From CAWEQO01 sp963811225 (lineage in GTDB: Bacteria > Chloroflexota > Anaerolineae > Anaerolineales > Anaerolineaceae): DNA of 64,000 nt. The DNA lies in the NCBI GenBank assembly GCA_963811225.1, contig CAWEQO010000011.1:62001-126000 (forward strand), given 5' to 3'. The translations under genes and the position numbers were made by a program. This document shows, in pieces, positions 54,116 to 62,582 of the stretch. The notes below the pieces were generated by a model. It was not told the origin of the DNA, searched no databases, and saw nothing but the letters and a program-made list of their open reading frames with translations. Numbering within the stretch: the first letter of the stretch is position 1; each line of letters opens with the position of its first letter.

Positions 54116-54377
54116 GAGAAGCAGTTTAGAGAAATTGTTTGACCCTGATCATTTAACGGGACAGAATTTCTCACAGCTACAGAAGGGTTTGTAGCGGGGG
54201 CAGTTTTAAGCAGTAAAGCAAGTTAAGCAGTTGAATATTGCGCCACCGTGCTGAGATGCACGCAGATTGGATGAATCAGAAAATGAGGCTGCGCTTTCGC
54301 GTTTGCGTCTTTTCTGTGCATCAATTGCCCGCAGGTTTGTTGTACCTCTCAAAGTTCTCTAAAAGGAGAAGAATGTA
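54116..54377 (+). other. Long 5' leader of the importer operon
   Basis: About 255 bp of untranslated leader between promoter and ATG. Several short TAAGCAG repeats occur near 54208-54232. I find no riboswitch I recognise and no small ORF with a ribosome site. Confidence 0.4.
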
Positions 54378-56420
54378 ATGAGATCCAAACGTCTGTTTCC
54401 CGTATTGAGCATTGTCGTTGTGCTCGTCATGCTGTTGAGCGCCTGCGCCCCCACAGCGCCCGCCGCTCCGACGTCTGCTCCCGCCCAAGGCGAGCAGCCC
54501 GCAGCGCCCCCCACCCAGGCGCCTGCTGCACAGCAGCCCGCCACAGAAGCCACTGCGGCTCCCGCTGCCGAACAGCCGACGACAGCCGCCGCTGAACCCA
54601 CCAAAAAGCTGACATTTGGCTTCCTGGCCGGCGTTCAGGATCCTTTCTACTTCACGATGCAGCGCGGCGCCGAACAGGCCGCCGCAGATCTGGGCATCGA
54701 TCTGGTCGTTCAGATCCCCGAGAAGTGGAACACCACCGTTCAGACCCCCATGCTCGATGCTATGGTCGCCCGCGGTGACCTGGACTTCCTGTTCCTGGCC
54801 CCGGTCGACACCCAGGCAATGATCGCCCCCATGCAGAAAGCGGTCGATTCCGGCCTGCCCCTGCTGACCGTCGACACCTCCATTGGTGACGGCGACTACG
54901 CCACCGGCCCGGTCACCTTCCCGCTGTCGCTGATCTCCTCCAACAACGTCGAAGGTGGCAAGATCGCTTGCCGCGCCCTGGCCGAATCGATCGGCAAGCA
55001 GGGCAAAGTCTACATCCAGAACACCGTCCAGGGCGTCAGCACCACCGATCAGCGCGAAGAGGGCTGCAAGGAAGCGCTGGCCGAGTATCCGGACGTGACC
55101 CTGGTGGGCGTCGACTTCAACGACGACGATCCTTCCAAGGCTCAGGCGCAGGTGACTGCTAAACTGCAGCAGGTTCCCGATTTGGCCGGTATCTTCGGCA
55201 CCAACGTGTTCAGCGCCCAGGGCGCCGGCCAGGTTGTCGCCAACCAGGGCCTCTCGGGCATCGTCAAGGTTGTTGCCTTCGACGCCACCGAGACCGCCAT
55301 TGAAATGCTGAAGAACAGCACCGTCGACCTCGTCATCGCCCAGAAACCCTACGATATGGGTTACATGGCCGTTGCCATGGGCCTTGCCTACCTCGACGGC
55401 GTGACCTCGGTCCCCAGCCGCATTTCCACCGGCTACGCTCTGATCACCCGCGACAACGTGGACGATCCCGAGTTTGCCAAGTACATCTACACTTCCGGTG
55501 ATTCCGCCGCCACTGCCAAGTCGAACGGACGCAAGTTTGGCTTCCTGGCCGGCGTTCAGGATCCCTTCTATTTCACGATGCAGCGCGGCGCCGAAAAGGC
55601 TGCTGCCCGCTTCGGCAACGATCTGGTCGTCCAAATCCCCGAGAAGTGGAACACCACCGTTCAGACCCCCATGCTCGATGCTATGGTCGCCCGCGGTGAC
55701 CTGGACTTCCTGTTCCTGGCCCCGGTCGACACCCAGGCAATGATCGCCCCCATGCAGAAAGCGGTCGATTCCGGCCTGCCCCTGCTGACCGTCGACACCT
55801 CCATTGGTGACGGCGACTACGCCACCGGCCCGGTCACCTTCCCGCTGTCGCTGATCTCCTCCAACAACGTCGAAGGTGGCAAGATCGCTTGCCGCGCCCT
55901 GGCCGAATCGATCGGCAAGCAGGGCAAAGTCTACATCCAGAACACCGTCCAGGGCGTCAGCACCACCGATCAGCGCGAAGAGGGCTGCAAGGAAGCGCTG
56001 GCCGAGTACCCGGACGTGACCCTGGTGGGCGTCGACTTCAACGACGACGATCCTTCCAAGGCTCAGGCGCAGGTGACTGCTAAACTGCAGCAGGTTCCCG
56101 ATCTGGCCGGTATCTTCGGCACCAACGTGTTCAGCGCCCAGGGCGCCGGCCAGGTTGTCGCCAACCAGGGCCTCTCGGGCATCGTCAAGGTTGTTGCCTT
56201 CGACGCCACCGAGACCGCCATTGAGATGCTGAAGAACAGCACCGTTGACCTGGTCATCGCCCAGAAACCCGCCGACATGGGTTACATGGCGGTCGTCATG
56301 GGTAACGCCTACCTCGACGGCGTGACCTCGGTCCCCAGCCGCATCCCCACCGGCTACGCTCTGATCACCCGCGATAACGTGGACGATCCGGCCATTGCCC
56401 AGTTCATTTACAGCAAGTAA
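54378..56420 (+). CDS. Sugar-binding lipoprotein with two nearly identical ligand-binding domains
   Basis: A 680-residue CUT2-type binding protein. A lipoprotein signal ends MLLSAC with the lipobox Cys at residue 22, followed by a roughly 50-residue Pro/Ala/Thr linker. Domain 1 (about 75-375) and domain 2 (about 385-680) are both full type 1 periplasmic binding domains starting FGFLAGVQDPFYFTMQRGAE. They are joined by a short linker GDSAATAKSNGRK. Normal family members have one domain of about 300 residues. AAGGAG lies nine bases before the ATG. The two domains could bind one ligand each, or the duplication could be too recent to matter. The downstream hairpin probably keeps this message abundant. 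Confidence 0.9.
   Translation: MRSKRLFPVLSIVVVLVMLLSACAPTAPAAPTSAPAQGEQPAAPPTQAPAAQQPATEATAAPAAEQPTTAAAEPTKKLTFGFLAGVQDPFYFTMQRGAEQAAADLGIDLVVQIPEKWNTTVQTPMLDAMVARGDLDFLFLAPVDTQAMIAPMQKAVDSGLPLLTVDTSIGDGDYATGPVTFPLSLISSNNVEGGKIACRALAESIGKQGKVYIQNTVQGVSTTDQREEGCKEALAEYPDVTLVGVDFNDDDPSKAQAQVTAKLQQVPDLAGIFGTNVFSAQGAGQVVANQGLSGIVKVVAFDATETAIEMLKNSTVDLVIAQKPYDMGYMAVAMGLAYLDGVTSVPSRISTGYALITRDNVDDPEFAKYIYTSGDSAATAKSNGRKFGFLAGVQDPFYFTMQRGAEKAAARFGNDLVVQIPEKWNTTVQTPMLDAMVARGDLDFLFLAPVDTQAMIAPMQKAVDSGLPLLTVDTSIGDGDYATGPVTFPLSLISSNNVEGGKIACRALAESIGKQGKVYIQNTVQGVSTTDQREEGCKEALAEYPDVTLVGVDFNDDDPSKAQAQVTAKLQQVPDLAGIFGTNVFSAQGAGQVVANQGLSGIVKVVAFDATETAIEMLKNSTVDLVIAQKPADMGYMAVVMGNAYLDGVTSVPSRIPTGYALITRDNVDDPAIAQFIYSK
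54615..56400 (+). repeat. Tandem in-frame duplication, period 921 bp
   Basis: The segment from 54615 recurs from 55536 (offset 921 bp, 307 codons). Over about 590 bp (54714-55303 against 55635-56224) I see only two base differences, both silent: T at 55088 and T at 55182 become C. Both edges have diverged more, including amino-acid changes, for example AADLGID against AARFGND. Confidence 0.9.
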
Positions 56421-56433
56421 TTTAAGCAGGACA

Positions 56434-56465
56434 ACCATCCTGGGGGGATAACCCCCCAGGATGGT
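56434..56465 (+). terminator. Hairpin after binding-protein gene
   Basis: Perfect 14-bp arms ACCATCCTGGGGGG and complement, loop ATAA, 14 bp past the stop. No T run follows, so it may protect the upstream message while allowing read-through. Confidence 0.6.
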
Positions 56466-56760
56466 ATCCGTTATAATGAAACCGGTAGAGTTTGCCGGCT
56501 TTTTTAAAACAGTAAAAATATAATCATCGACAGCGCCTTTAGACGTAAAGAATGAAACAGGCTGGATGATCTAAGGATCGAAGCCTTCATTTTAATCATT
56601 CATCATCTTGTGAGAGCGCCTGAAAAGTTTTGTTGTGACGCTGAATGTCAATCTACAGCGCACCCACAGCAGCATGTTTCAGACGCTCTCAAGGCAGTCA
56701 TCCTCATGCAATGGTTTTGGATACGGACATACCGGCCGGACCAGCCTCCAGGAGATTGAT
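56466..56760 (+). other. Gene-free spacer before the permease
   Basis: About 295 bp. TGAGAGCGCCTGAAA near 56610 pairs with TTTCAGACGCTCTCA near 56680 (one mismatch in 15) as a wide inverted repeat. An AGGAG ribosome site lies at the right end. No gene seen. Confidence 0.45.
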
Positions 56761-57888
56761 ATGACAATCGAAGAAAAAGTAGAAACAAAACCTCGCCCAG
56801 AAACCACTCCACCCAAGAAACGTGAAAAAACGTCCTGGCTGGTGATCATCCGGCAGGTCTGGGCCTGGGTTTTTCTTCTCGTCCTGATCATTGGCTTTAG
56901 CATCGCCTCAAAGCAGCTCAACAACATCAACTTCATCAGCCTGCGCAGCGTACAAGGTATTTTGACCTACGCCACGCAGATCCTGTTGATCGGTTTGGGC
57001 GAAACGCTGATCATCATCGTGGCAGGCATCGACCTGTCCGCCGGTTGGGTGCTCGGTTTTTCAGCCGTAATTGGGGCCAGTGTGATGGAAAAGCTGTTTG
57101 GCATGGGCACACTGCCGCCGGCCGTCGTGATCGCAGCCGGTATGCTCTCGGGCACCCTGATTGCGGTCCTGCCCGGTGTCGCCAATGGCTTGCTGATCTC
57201 GCGGGTCAAAGTCCCTTCGTTTATCAGCACCCTGGGTATGGGCGTGCTGATCGAAGGTATCGCCCTGCTGGTCTCCGGCGGTTATCCGGTCGTCAACCAG
57301 CCGCCCTATCTCGGCCAAATCGGCAACAGCTCGGTGATCTATTACTGGCCGGGGCATGGGATTTCCTTCTTTAAATATCATGCCGCCGCCACCGTCGCCG
57401 ATATCCCCAGCATCCTGGTGATCCTGCCGACGGTCGTGGCCATCACGATCATCGTGACCATCATCATCTGGTTCATCCTGGCCAAGACTCAATTCGGCCA
57501 GCACCTGTACGCCATCGGCGGCAACATCGAAGCCGCCAGCCGCGCGGGTATCCCGGTCCAGAATACGCTGACCAAGGTTTACATCCTGGCGGCTGTTCTT
57601 TCCGGTATCGCCGGCGTTTTGTGGGCCGCGCGCTTCTCGAGCGGGGCTTATAACGCCGGTGAAACCACTACCCTAAACGCCATCGCAGCGGTGGTGATCG
57701 GCGGCGCCAGCTTGTTCGGCGGCGAGGGAACGATTATTGGCACGGTGGTCGGCGCTTTGATTATCGCCACCATCCAATATGGTCTGGTTTTGCTGGGCGT
57801 TGTTCCGTTCTGGCAATTCGTTGCGGTTGGTATCGTTGTGATCCTGGCCGTGATCGTCGACCAGTTTGGTCGCACACTTGGAAAGTGA
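56761..57888 (+). CDS. Sugar ABC importer permease (CUT2/Frc-type)
   Basis: Inner-membrane permease of 375 residues with about ten helices. A charged N-terminal tail rich in Lys/Glu/Pro precedes the first helix. The family motifs LIIIVAGIDLSAGWVLGFSAVIGASV, GVANGLLISRVKVPSFISTLGM, YAIGGNIEAASRAGIPVQ and AAVVIGGASLFGGEGTIIGTVVGAL are clear. I chose ATG 56761 with AGGAG nearby; the frame is open upstream but lacks a ribosome site. It works with the duplicated binding protein and the single-domain ATPase. Confidence 0.92.
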   Translation: MTIEEKVETKPRPETTPPKKREKTSWLVIIRQVWAWVFLLVLIIGFSIASKQLNNINFISLRSVQGILTYATQILLIGLGETLIIIVAGIDLSAGWVLGFSAVIGASVMEKLFGMGTLPPAVVIAAGMLSGTLIAVLPGVANGLLISRVKVPSFISTLGMGVLIEGIALLVSGGYPVVNQPPYLGQIGNSSVIYYWPGHGISFFKYHAAATVADIPSILVILPTVVAITIIVTIIIWFILAKTQFGQHLYAIGGNIEAASRAGIPVQNTLTKVYILAAVLSGIAGVLWAARFSSGAYNAGETTTLNAIAAVVIGGASLFGGEGTIIGTVVGALIIATIQYGLVLLGVVPFWQFVAVGIVVILAVIVDQFGRTLGK

Positions 57889-57899
57889 GGAATAAACCA

Positions 57900-58689
57900 A
57901 TGGAACCCTTGTTAAGAGTTGAAAACCTCACCAAGCGGTTTGGCGGCTTGACTGCTGTCGACCACGCCAGCATGGATGTGGGCGTTGGTGAAGTGGTCGG
58001 CCTGCTCGGCGATAACGGCGCCGGCAAATCGACCCTGATCAAGATGATTTCCGGGGTGTATGCGCCGGATGAAGGCGATATTTATTTCAACGGCAAGAAA
58101 GTGAACATCACCGGCCCCGCGTGAAGCCCGCGATATGGGTATTGAGACCATCTATCAAGACCTGGCCCTGGCCGAAAACCTGGATGTAGGCGCAAACATT
58201 TTCCTGGGTCGCGAGATCCTGAAGCCTTACCTGGGTGGTCTGATCAAAACCGTCGATCGGAGCGGCATGCGTGAAGAGTCACAAAAGGCCCTCAACCGGC
58301 TCAACATCCACCTGCCCTCGCTGGCCCAGCAAGTGCACAGCCTGTCCGGCGGCCAGCGCCAGGCGGTCGCTATCGCCCGCTCGATCTACTGGAACGCCAG
58401 GCTGATGATCATGGACGAGCCTACCGCAGCGCTGGGCGTCTCCGAGCAGCGCAAAGTGCTGCGCCTGGTTAAAACCTTGTGCGATCAGGGTGTGCCGGTG
58501 ATTATCATCAGCCACAACATGCAAGACGTGTTCGCAGTGGCGACTCGCATCATCGTCATGCGCCGCGGCAAGAAGGTTGGCGAGCGCAAAACGAGCGAGA
58601 CCACCCCAGACGAGATCGTCAGCCTGATGGTTGGCGCTGAGACGGTCGGCGAAACCGGCGTCAACCTAGACGCAGAAGCGGACGAGTAA
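57900..58689 (+). CDS. Sugar ABC importer ATPase, single domain (frameshifted)
   Basis: ATPase of 262 residues when repaired, the single-domain FrcA type rather than the double RbsA type. Walker A LLGDNGAGKSTLIKMI, then after the break ETIYQDLALAENLDVGANIFLG, signature SLSGGQRQAVAIARSI, Walker B LMIMDEPTAALG and H loop IISHNMQDV. The break is in the run CCCC at 58115-58118. With three C the protein reads NITGPREARDMGIE. GAGG precedes ATG 57900. As read, the gene gives two useless fragments; a homopolymer error is likely. Confidence 0.9.
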
Positions 58690-58718
58690 ATCGAAAGATC
58701 GCAAGAATTGAATCACTC

Positions 58719-58770
58719 AAAAGCCCGGATGCTTCTTGCAAGAGGAACCTTTGCATGCTCCGGGCTTTTT
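58719..58770 (+). terminator. Rho-independent terminator after the importer operon
   Basis: AAAAGCCCGGA pairs with TCCGGGCTTTT and runs into TTG. This closes the transporter unit 30 bp past its last stop, so the enzymes downstream probably have their own promoter or depend on read-through. Confidence 0.75.
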
Positions 58771-58852
58771 GATGCAAACGCAGTTCCTCGACGGGCCTGC
58801 CCCTACGTCTTCAGCCGGACGAGGGATTGCGAGAAACAGGAAAGGAAACCGT

Positions 58853-59812
58853 ATGCGCAGGGATGAGGTATTCCGAGCAATTGAGTTTCGCCGGCCCGCC
58901 TACGTGCCCATTTACTTCTTCAATCGCGACCAGGACCAATCAGAAATTGTGGCCTTCGAGGTGCAGAAGCACTTCCTCGGACCAGACGAAGATCATTCCG
59001 AATGGGGCTTCACCTGGGAGCGCATGGACGAAACCATGGGGCAGCCTACCTCGCCGCTGATCCGGTCGCCGGAGCAGCTCGACCAGCTGCCCGTGCCGGA
59101 CCCCGATGATCCGCGACGCTTTGCCGGGGTCGAAGACTTCAATCGGGCCTATCCCGACCGCTTCCGCCTGGCGAGCCTGGCCTTGAGCGGCTTCACCACC
59201 CTGTGCTTCTTGCGCGGTTTCAGCGATCTGATGATCGACCTGGTCGACCGGCCGGATTTTGTGGGGCTTCTGGCGGATAAGGTGTTCGGATTCGAAGAGC
59301 GCCTGATCGAGCGGTTGCCGCAGCACGGCTTCGACGCCGTCGGCTTCTTCGACGATTGGGGCACCCAAAAAAGCATGCTCATCTCGCCGGCCACCTGGCG
59401 GCGGATATTCAAACCACGCTACGCCCGTCAGTTTGCGCTGGCACACAGCCTGGGATTGAAGGTCTACTTCCACTGCTGCGGATACTATCCCCAGATCATC
59501 CCAGATTTTATCGAAATCGGCGTCGATCTGATGAATATCTCGCAGCCTAACCTGTACGACATCCCAGAGCTGGGGCGCAAGTATGGCGGGCAGGTATGCT
59601 TTGTCTGCCCGGTTAGCTATCAGACCACTTCGATCAGCGGCACGCGCCAGGAAATCTTCACCGCCGTGCAGACCCTGGTCGACAGCCTGGGCCGGTTTGA
59701 GGGGGGTCTGGTAGGCTACGTGGAGGAGTATCACAGCGTGGGCATGACCGAAGAGAATTATCAGGCCTGCGTGGAAGCGTTCAAGACGCTTGGAGAATAT
59801 CAGTGGAAATGA
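58853..59812 (+). CDS. UroD-family protein 1 (methyltransferase-like)
   Basis: A 319-residue member of the uroporphyrinogen decarboxylase/MtaA superfamily. It begins MRRDEVFRAIEFRRPAYVPIYFF, has GFFDDWGTQKSMLISPATWRRIFKP, and carries the metal-ligand-type motif LKVYFHCCGYYPQIIPDFIEIGVD. No corrinoid protein is encoded nearby. The ATG at 58853 follows AAAGGAAA. It overlaps the second UroD-like gene by 4 bp, so the two are likely made together, perhaps as a heterodimer. Substrate unknown. Confidence 0.85.
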   Translation: MRRDEVFRAIEFRRPAYVPIYFFNRDQDQSEIVAFEVQKHFLGPDEDHSEWGFTWERMDETMGQPTSPLIRSPEQLDQLPVPDPDDPRRFAGVEDFNRAYPDRFRLASLALSGFTTLCFLRGFSDLMIDLVDRPDFVGLLADKVFGFEERLIERLPQHGFDAVGFFDDWGTQKSMLISPATWRRIFKPRYARQFALAHSLGLKVYFHCCGYYPQIIPDFIEIGVDLMNISQPNLYDIPELGRKYGGQVCFVCPVSYQTTSISGTRQEIFTAVQTLVDSLGRFEGGLVGYVEEYHSVGMTEENYQACVEAFKTLGEYQWK

Positions 59813-60903
59813 ACTCAAAACAACGTGTGACAGCGGCTCTAAACCGCCAACCGGTCGACCGCGTGCCTGTGTATATGTGGTTCCATCCCGATACGGCCCG
59901 CCATCTCGGGCAGCTGTTAGAGATCCCACCCGGCCTGGTGGGTGACGCGATGGGTAACGACGTCCACCAGACCTGGGTGAACAACAATTACGCCATGGAA
60001 GGCATCACCCACACCGTCAATGGTGAATCCCATCAGGACGATTGGGGCATTACATGGGTCTACGGCTACGGCTTCAATCAGATCGGCCATCACCCCCTGG
60101 CAGCCGCTACCCGTGAGGAGATGCTGGCTTACCAATTCCCGACCGATCACATCGGTGAATTTATGGGTCACATGCAGCCCTTGCTGAAAGACAAACAAGA
60201 GTACTTCCTGGGCTGCGACGTGTCGCCGTGCGCCTTCGAAATGTACTGGCGGCTGCGCGGCATGGAGCCGGCCATGCTGGACATCATGGACGACCCGCAG
60301 CTGGCCGAGACGATGATGGGCCGCTGCATCGACTTTTCAATCCAGCTTGCAGAAGCCGCTTGCGAGCGCTTCCCCCTGGATTGGCTTTGGACCGGCGACG
60401 ATGTGGCCTCGCAGACCGGCATGATGATCAGCCCGCGCACCTGGCGCAAGATGATCAAGCCCGGCCTGAAACGGGTGTTCGACGTCGGCAAATCGCACAA
60501 TCTGCCGGTCGCCTACCACTGCTGTGGGGCCCTGCGCCCAATCATTCCCGATCTGATCGAGATCGGCCTGGACGTGTTGAATCCCGTCCAGAGCAGCAGC
60601 CCCGGGATGGACCCGCTGGAGCTGAAGCGCGAGTTTGGCGACCGGTTGGCATTCATGGGCGGCGTCGACACCCAGTATTTGCTGCCGAATGGAACGGTCG
60701 ACGAGGTGCGCCGGTCGACCGCGGCCTTATTGGAAGGCATGACCGCCAATGGCGGCGGCTACATCCTGGCAGCCTCGCACACCATCCCACCCGAAACGCC
60801 CGACGAGAATATCTTCGCCATGTACGCAGAAGCCGGCATCCGTCGCGAGGAAATCTTCGACCGGGCCGCCCAGATCCGTAAATCGATCCAAGCACAGGAG
60901 TAA
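59809..60903 (+). CDS. UroD-family protein 2 (methyltransferase-like)
   Basis: A 364-residue paralogue of the preceding protein. It starts MNSKQRVTAALNRQPVDRVPVYMWF, with FPLDWLWTGDDVASQTGMMISPRTWRKMIKP and YHCCGALRPIIPDLIEIGLD, and ends with ILAASHTIPPETPDENIFAMY. The His-Cys-Cys motif could bind zinc as in methylcobalamin:coenzyme M methyltransferases. ATG 59809 overlaps the previous stop (ATGA). Its stop lies 5 bp before the next gene, so it is part of the sugar operon. Confidence 0.85.
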   Translation: MNSKQRVTAALNRQPVDRVPVYMWFHPDTARHLGQLLEIPPGLVGDAMGNDVHQTWVNNNYAMEGITHTVNGESHQDDWGITWVYGYGFNQIGHHPLAAATREEMLAYQFPTDHIGEFMGHMQPLLKDKQEYFLGCDVSPCAFEMYWRLRGMEPAMLDIMDDPQLAETMMGRCIDFSIQLAEAACERFPLDWLWTGDDVASQTGMMISPRTWRKMIKPGLKRVFDVGKSHNLPVAYHCCGALRPIIPDLIEIGLDVLNPVQSSSPGMDPLELKREFGDRLAFMGGVDTQYLLPNGTVDEVRRSTAALLEGMTANGGGYILAASHTIPPETPDENIFAMYAEAGIRREEIFDRAAQIRKSIQAQE

Positions 60904-60908
60904 ACCCC

Positions 60909-62582
60909 ATGCCATACCCGGCTGTTGATTTGAGCCGAATCCATACCTATCCACTGGTCCGTCGGGAAAACCGCGTGGCGCTGGAAGACCTTATCCTTCC
61001 AGATTCGCCCTACACCCCCTTTGAGAATCCCGAGCTCGCCGAGATTGCGGAACGCGTCGTCACGGCCCGCCGCAGCGGTCGCCCGGTGATCATGATGTTC
61101 GGCGGGCACGTCATCAAGCGCGGCCTGGCCCCCATTGTCATCGAACTGATGAAGCGCGGCGTGCTGACCCATCTGGCTTCCAATGGGGCCGCCACCATCC
61201 ACGACTTCGAGATCGGCTTCCAGGGCCACACCAGCGAAGACGTTGCCAAGGCGCTGGAGGACGGCAGCTTCGGCATGGCAGAAGAGACCGGGGCGATCAT
61301 GAACGCCGCCATAAAACGCGGCGCGAACGAGGGCATGGGCATCGGAGAAGCCTTGGGCCGCATGATTGCCGAGGATGAGCGTTTCGTCTACCGTGACAGC
61401 AGCGTGGTCTACAACGCCTACCGCCTGGGCATCCCCTACACCGTCCACGTCGCCATCGGCACCGACATCATCCACCAGCACCCGGACGCCGACTTTAGCG
61501 CCATCGGCTGGGCCACCGGCCAAGATTTTAAGATCTTCTCCCACGCCGTTTGCAGCCTGGAAGGGGGCGTCTTCCTGAACTTCGGCTCTTCGGTGATCGG
61601 ACCGGAGGTGTTCCTCAAGGCGCTCTCGATTGCCCGCAACCTGGGCCACACGGTCAAGGTGTTTACCACCGCAAACTTCGACCTGATACCCCTGGGCGAC
61701 TATCGCAAGCCGATCGGCGAGGATCAGGTCGACTACTACTACCGGCCGCGCAAGAACATTGTCAACCGGCCAGTGCTGCTGGGCGGTCGCGGCTACCACA
61801 TTACCGGCGACCACGCCCAAACCATTCCGAACCTGTATCACCTGATCGCCAACTCGTTGGAAGCGATCACTCCGGTCAGCCAGAACAGCGCCTCAGCAGT
61901 CGATCCCAACCCTGCTTTAACCGAGACCGATCCACAAGCTGTCCGCATCTTGGAAGACACGCTCGCGGCCAACCCGGCACTGGCAGGCTTGCGCGAGCCG
62001 ATCACACAAGCCTATTCTGCCATCCGGCGCTGCTTCAGCACGGGTGGGACCCTGTTCCTGGCCGGCAACGGCGGCTCGATGGCAGACGCCCTGCACATAA
62101 GCGGCGAGCTGGATAAGGCCTACAAGAAAGCCCGGCGAATCCCTGCTGAACACGCCCACCGGCTGTTGGGAATGCCGGGCGGAGAAGCCCTGGCAGAGAG
62201 CTTGCAGGTGGGCCTGCGCGCCATCGTTCTGGGCGTCAACCCTACCCTCGCAAGCGCCATCGATAATGACTTTGAAAATCCACACATGGGCTACGCGCAG
62301 GAACTGTATGCGCTGGCCCGCCCAGGCGACGTTTTCTTGGGTATCAGCACCAGCGGCAACGCCCAAAACGTGTTATACGCGGCCACGGTGGCGCGCCTGC
62401 TCAACCTGACCACAATCGGCCTAACCGGCGAAAGCGGCGGAAAACTGGCCGGCCAGGTTGATGTCTTGCTGGCGGCCCCTGCTCAAAAGACCGATCTGGT
62501 GCAAGACTGGCACATTCGCATCTATCACTGCCTGTGTGAGATGCTGGAAGCGCAGATCTTCGCGGACGAGGAGACGCATTGA
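60909..62582 (+). CDS. Deoxyhypusine-synthase-like domain fused to phosphoheptose-isomerase-like SIS domain
   Basis: A 557-residue fusion. Residues 1 to about 330 resemble deoxyhypusine-synthase-like proteins (VIMMFGGHVIKRGLAPIVIEL, LTHLASNGAATIHDFEIGF, GHTSEDVAKALEDGSFGMAEETG), but the lysine-bearing C-terminal motif of true synthases is replaced by ITGDHAQTIPNLYHLIA. Residues about 350-557 are a GmhA-type SIS isomerase (GTLFLAGNGGSMADALHISGEL, DVFLGISTSGNAQNVLYAA, IGLTGESGGKLA). AGGAG precedes the ATG. The isomerase half should convert a ketose phosphate such as sedoheptulose 7-phosphate to an aldose phosphate. The role of the NAD-type fold in front is unknown. Confidence 0.85.
   Translation: MPYPAVDLSRIHTYPLVRRENRVALEDLILPDSPYTPFENPELAEIAERVVTARRSGRPVIMMFGGHVIKRGLAPIVIELMKRGVLTHLASNGAATIHDFEIGFQGHTSEDVAKALEDGSFGMAEETGAIMNAAIKRGANEGMGIGEALGRMIAEDERFVYRDSSVVYNAYRLGIPYTVHVAIGTDIIHQHPDADFSAIGWATGQDFKIFSHAVCSLEGGVFLNFGSSVIGPEVFLKALSIARNLGHTVKVFTTANFDLIPLGDYRKPIGEDQVDYYYRPRKNIVNRPVLLGGRGYHITGDHAQTIPNLYHLIANSLEAITPVSQNSASAVDPNPALTETDPQAVRILEDTLAANPALAGLREPITQAYSAIRRCFSTGGTLFLAGNGGSMADALHISGELDKAYKKARRIPAEHAHRLLGMPGGEALAESLQVGLRAIVLGVNPTLASAIDNDFENPHMGYAQELYALARPGDVFLGISTSGNAQNVLYAATVARLLNLTTIGLTGESGGKLAGQVDVLLAAPAQKTDLVQDWHIRIYHCLCEMLEAQIFADEETH

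Noticed and set aside
54321..56438. A 705-codon open frame antisense to the duplicated binding protein
   Set aside because: It mirrors codon bias of the real gene, repeats with the same 921-bp period, and has no ribosome site or recognisable domain.
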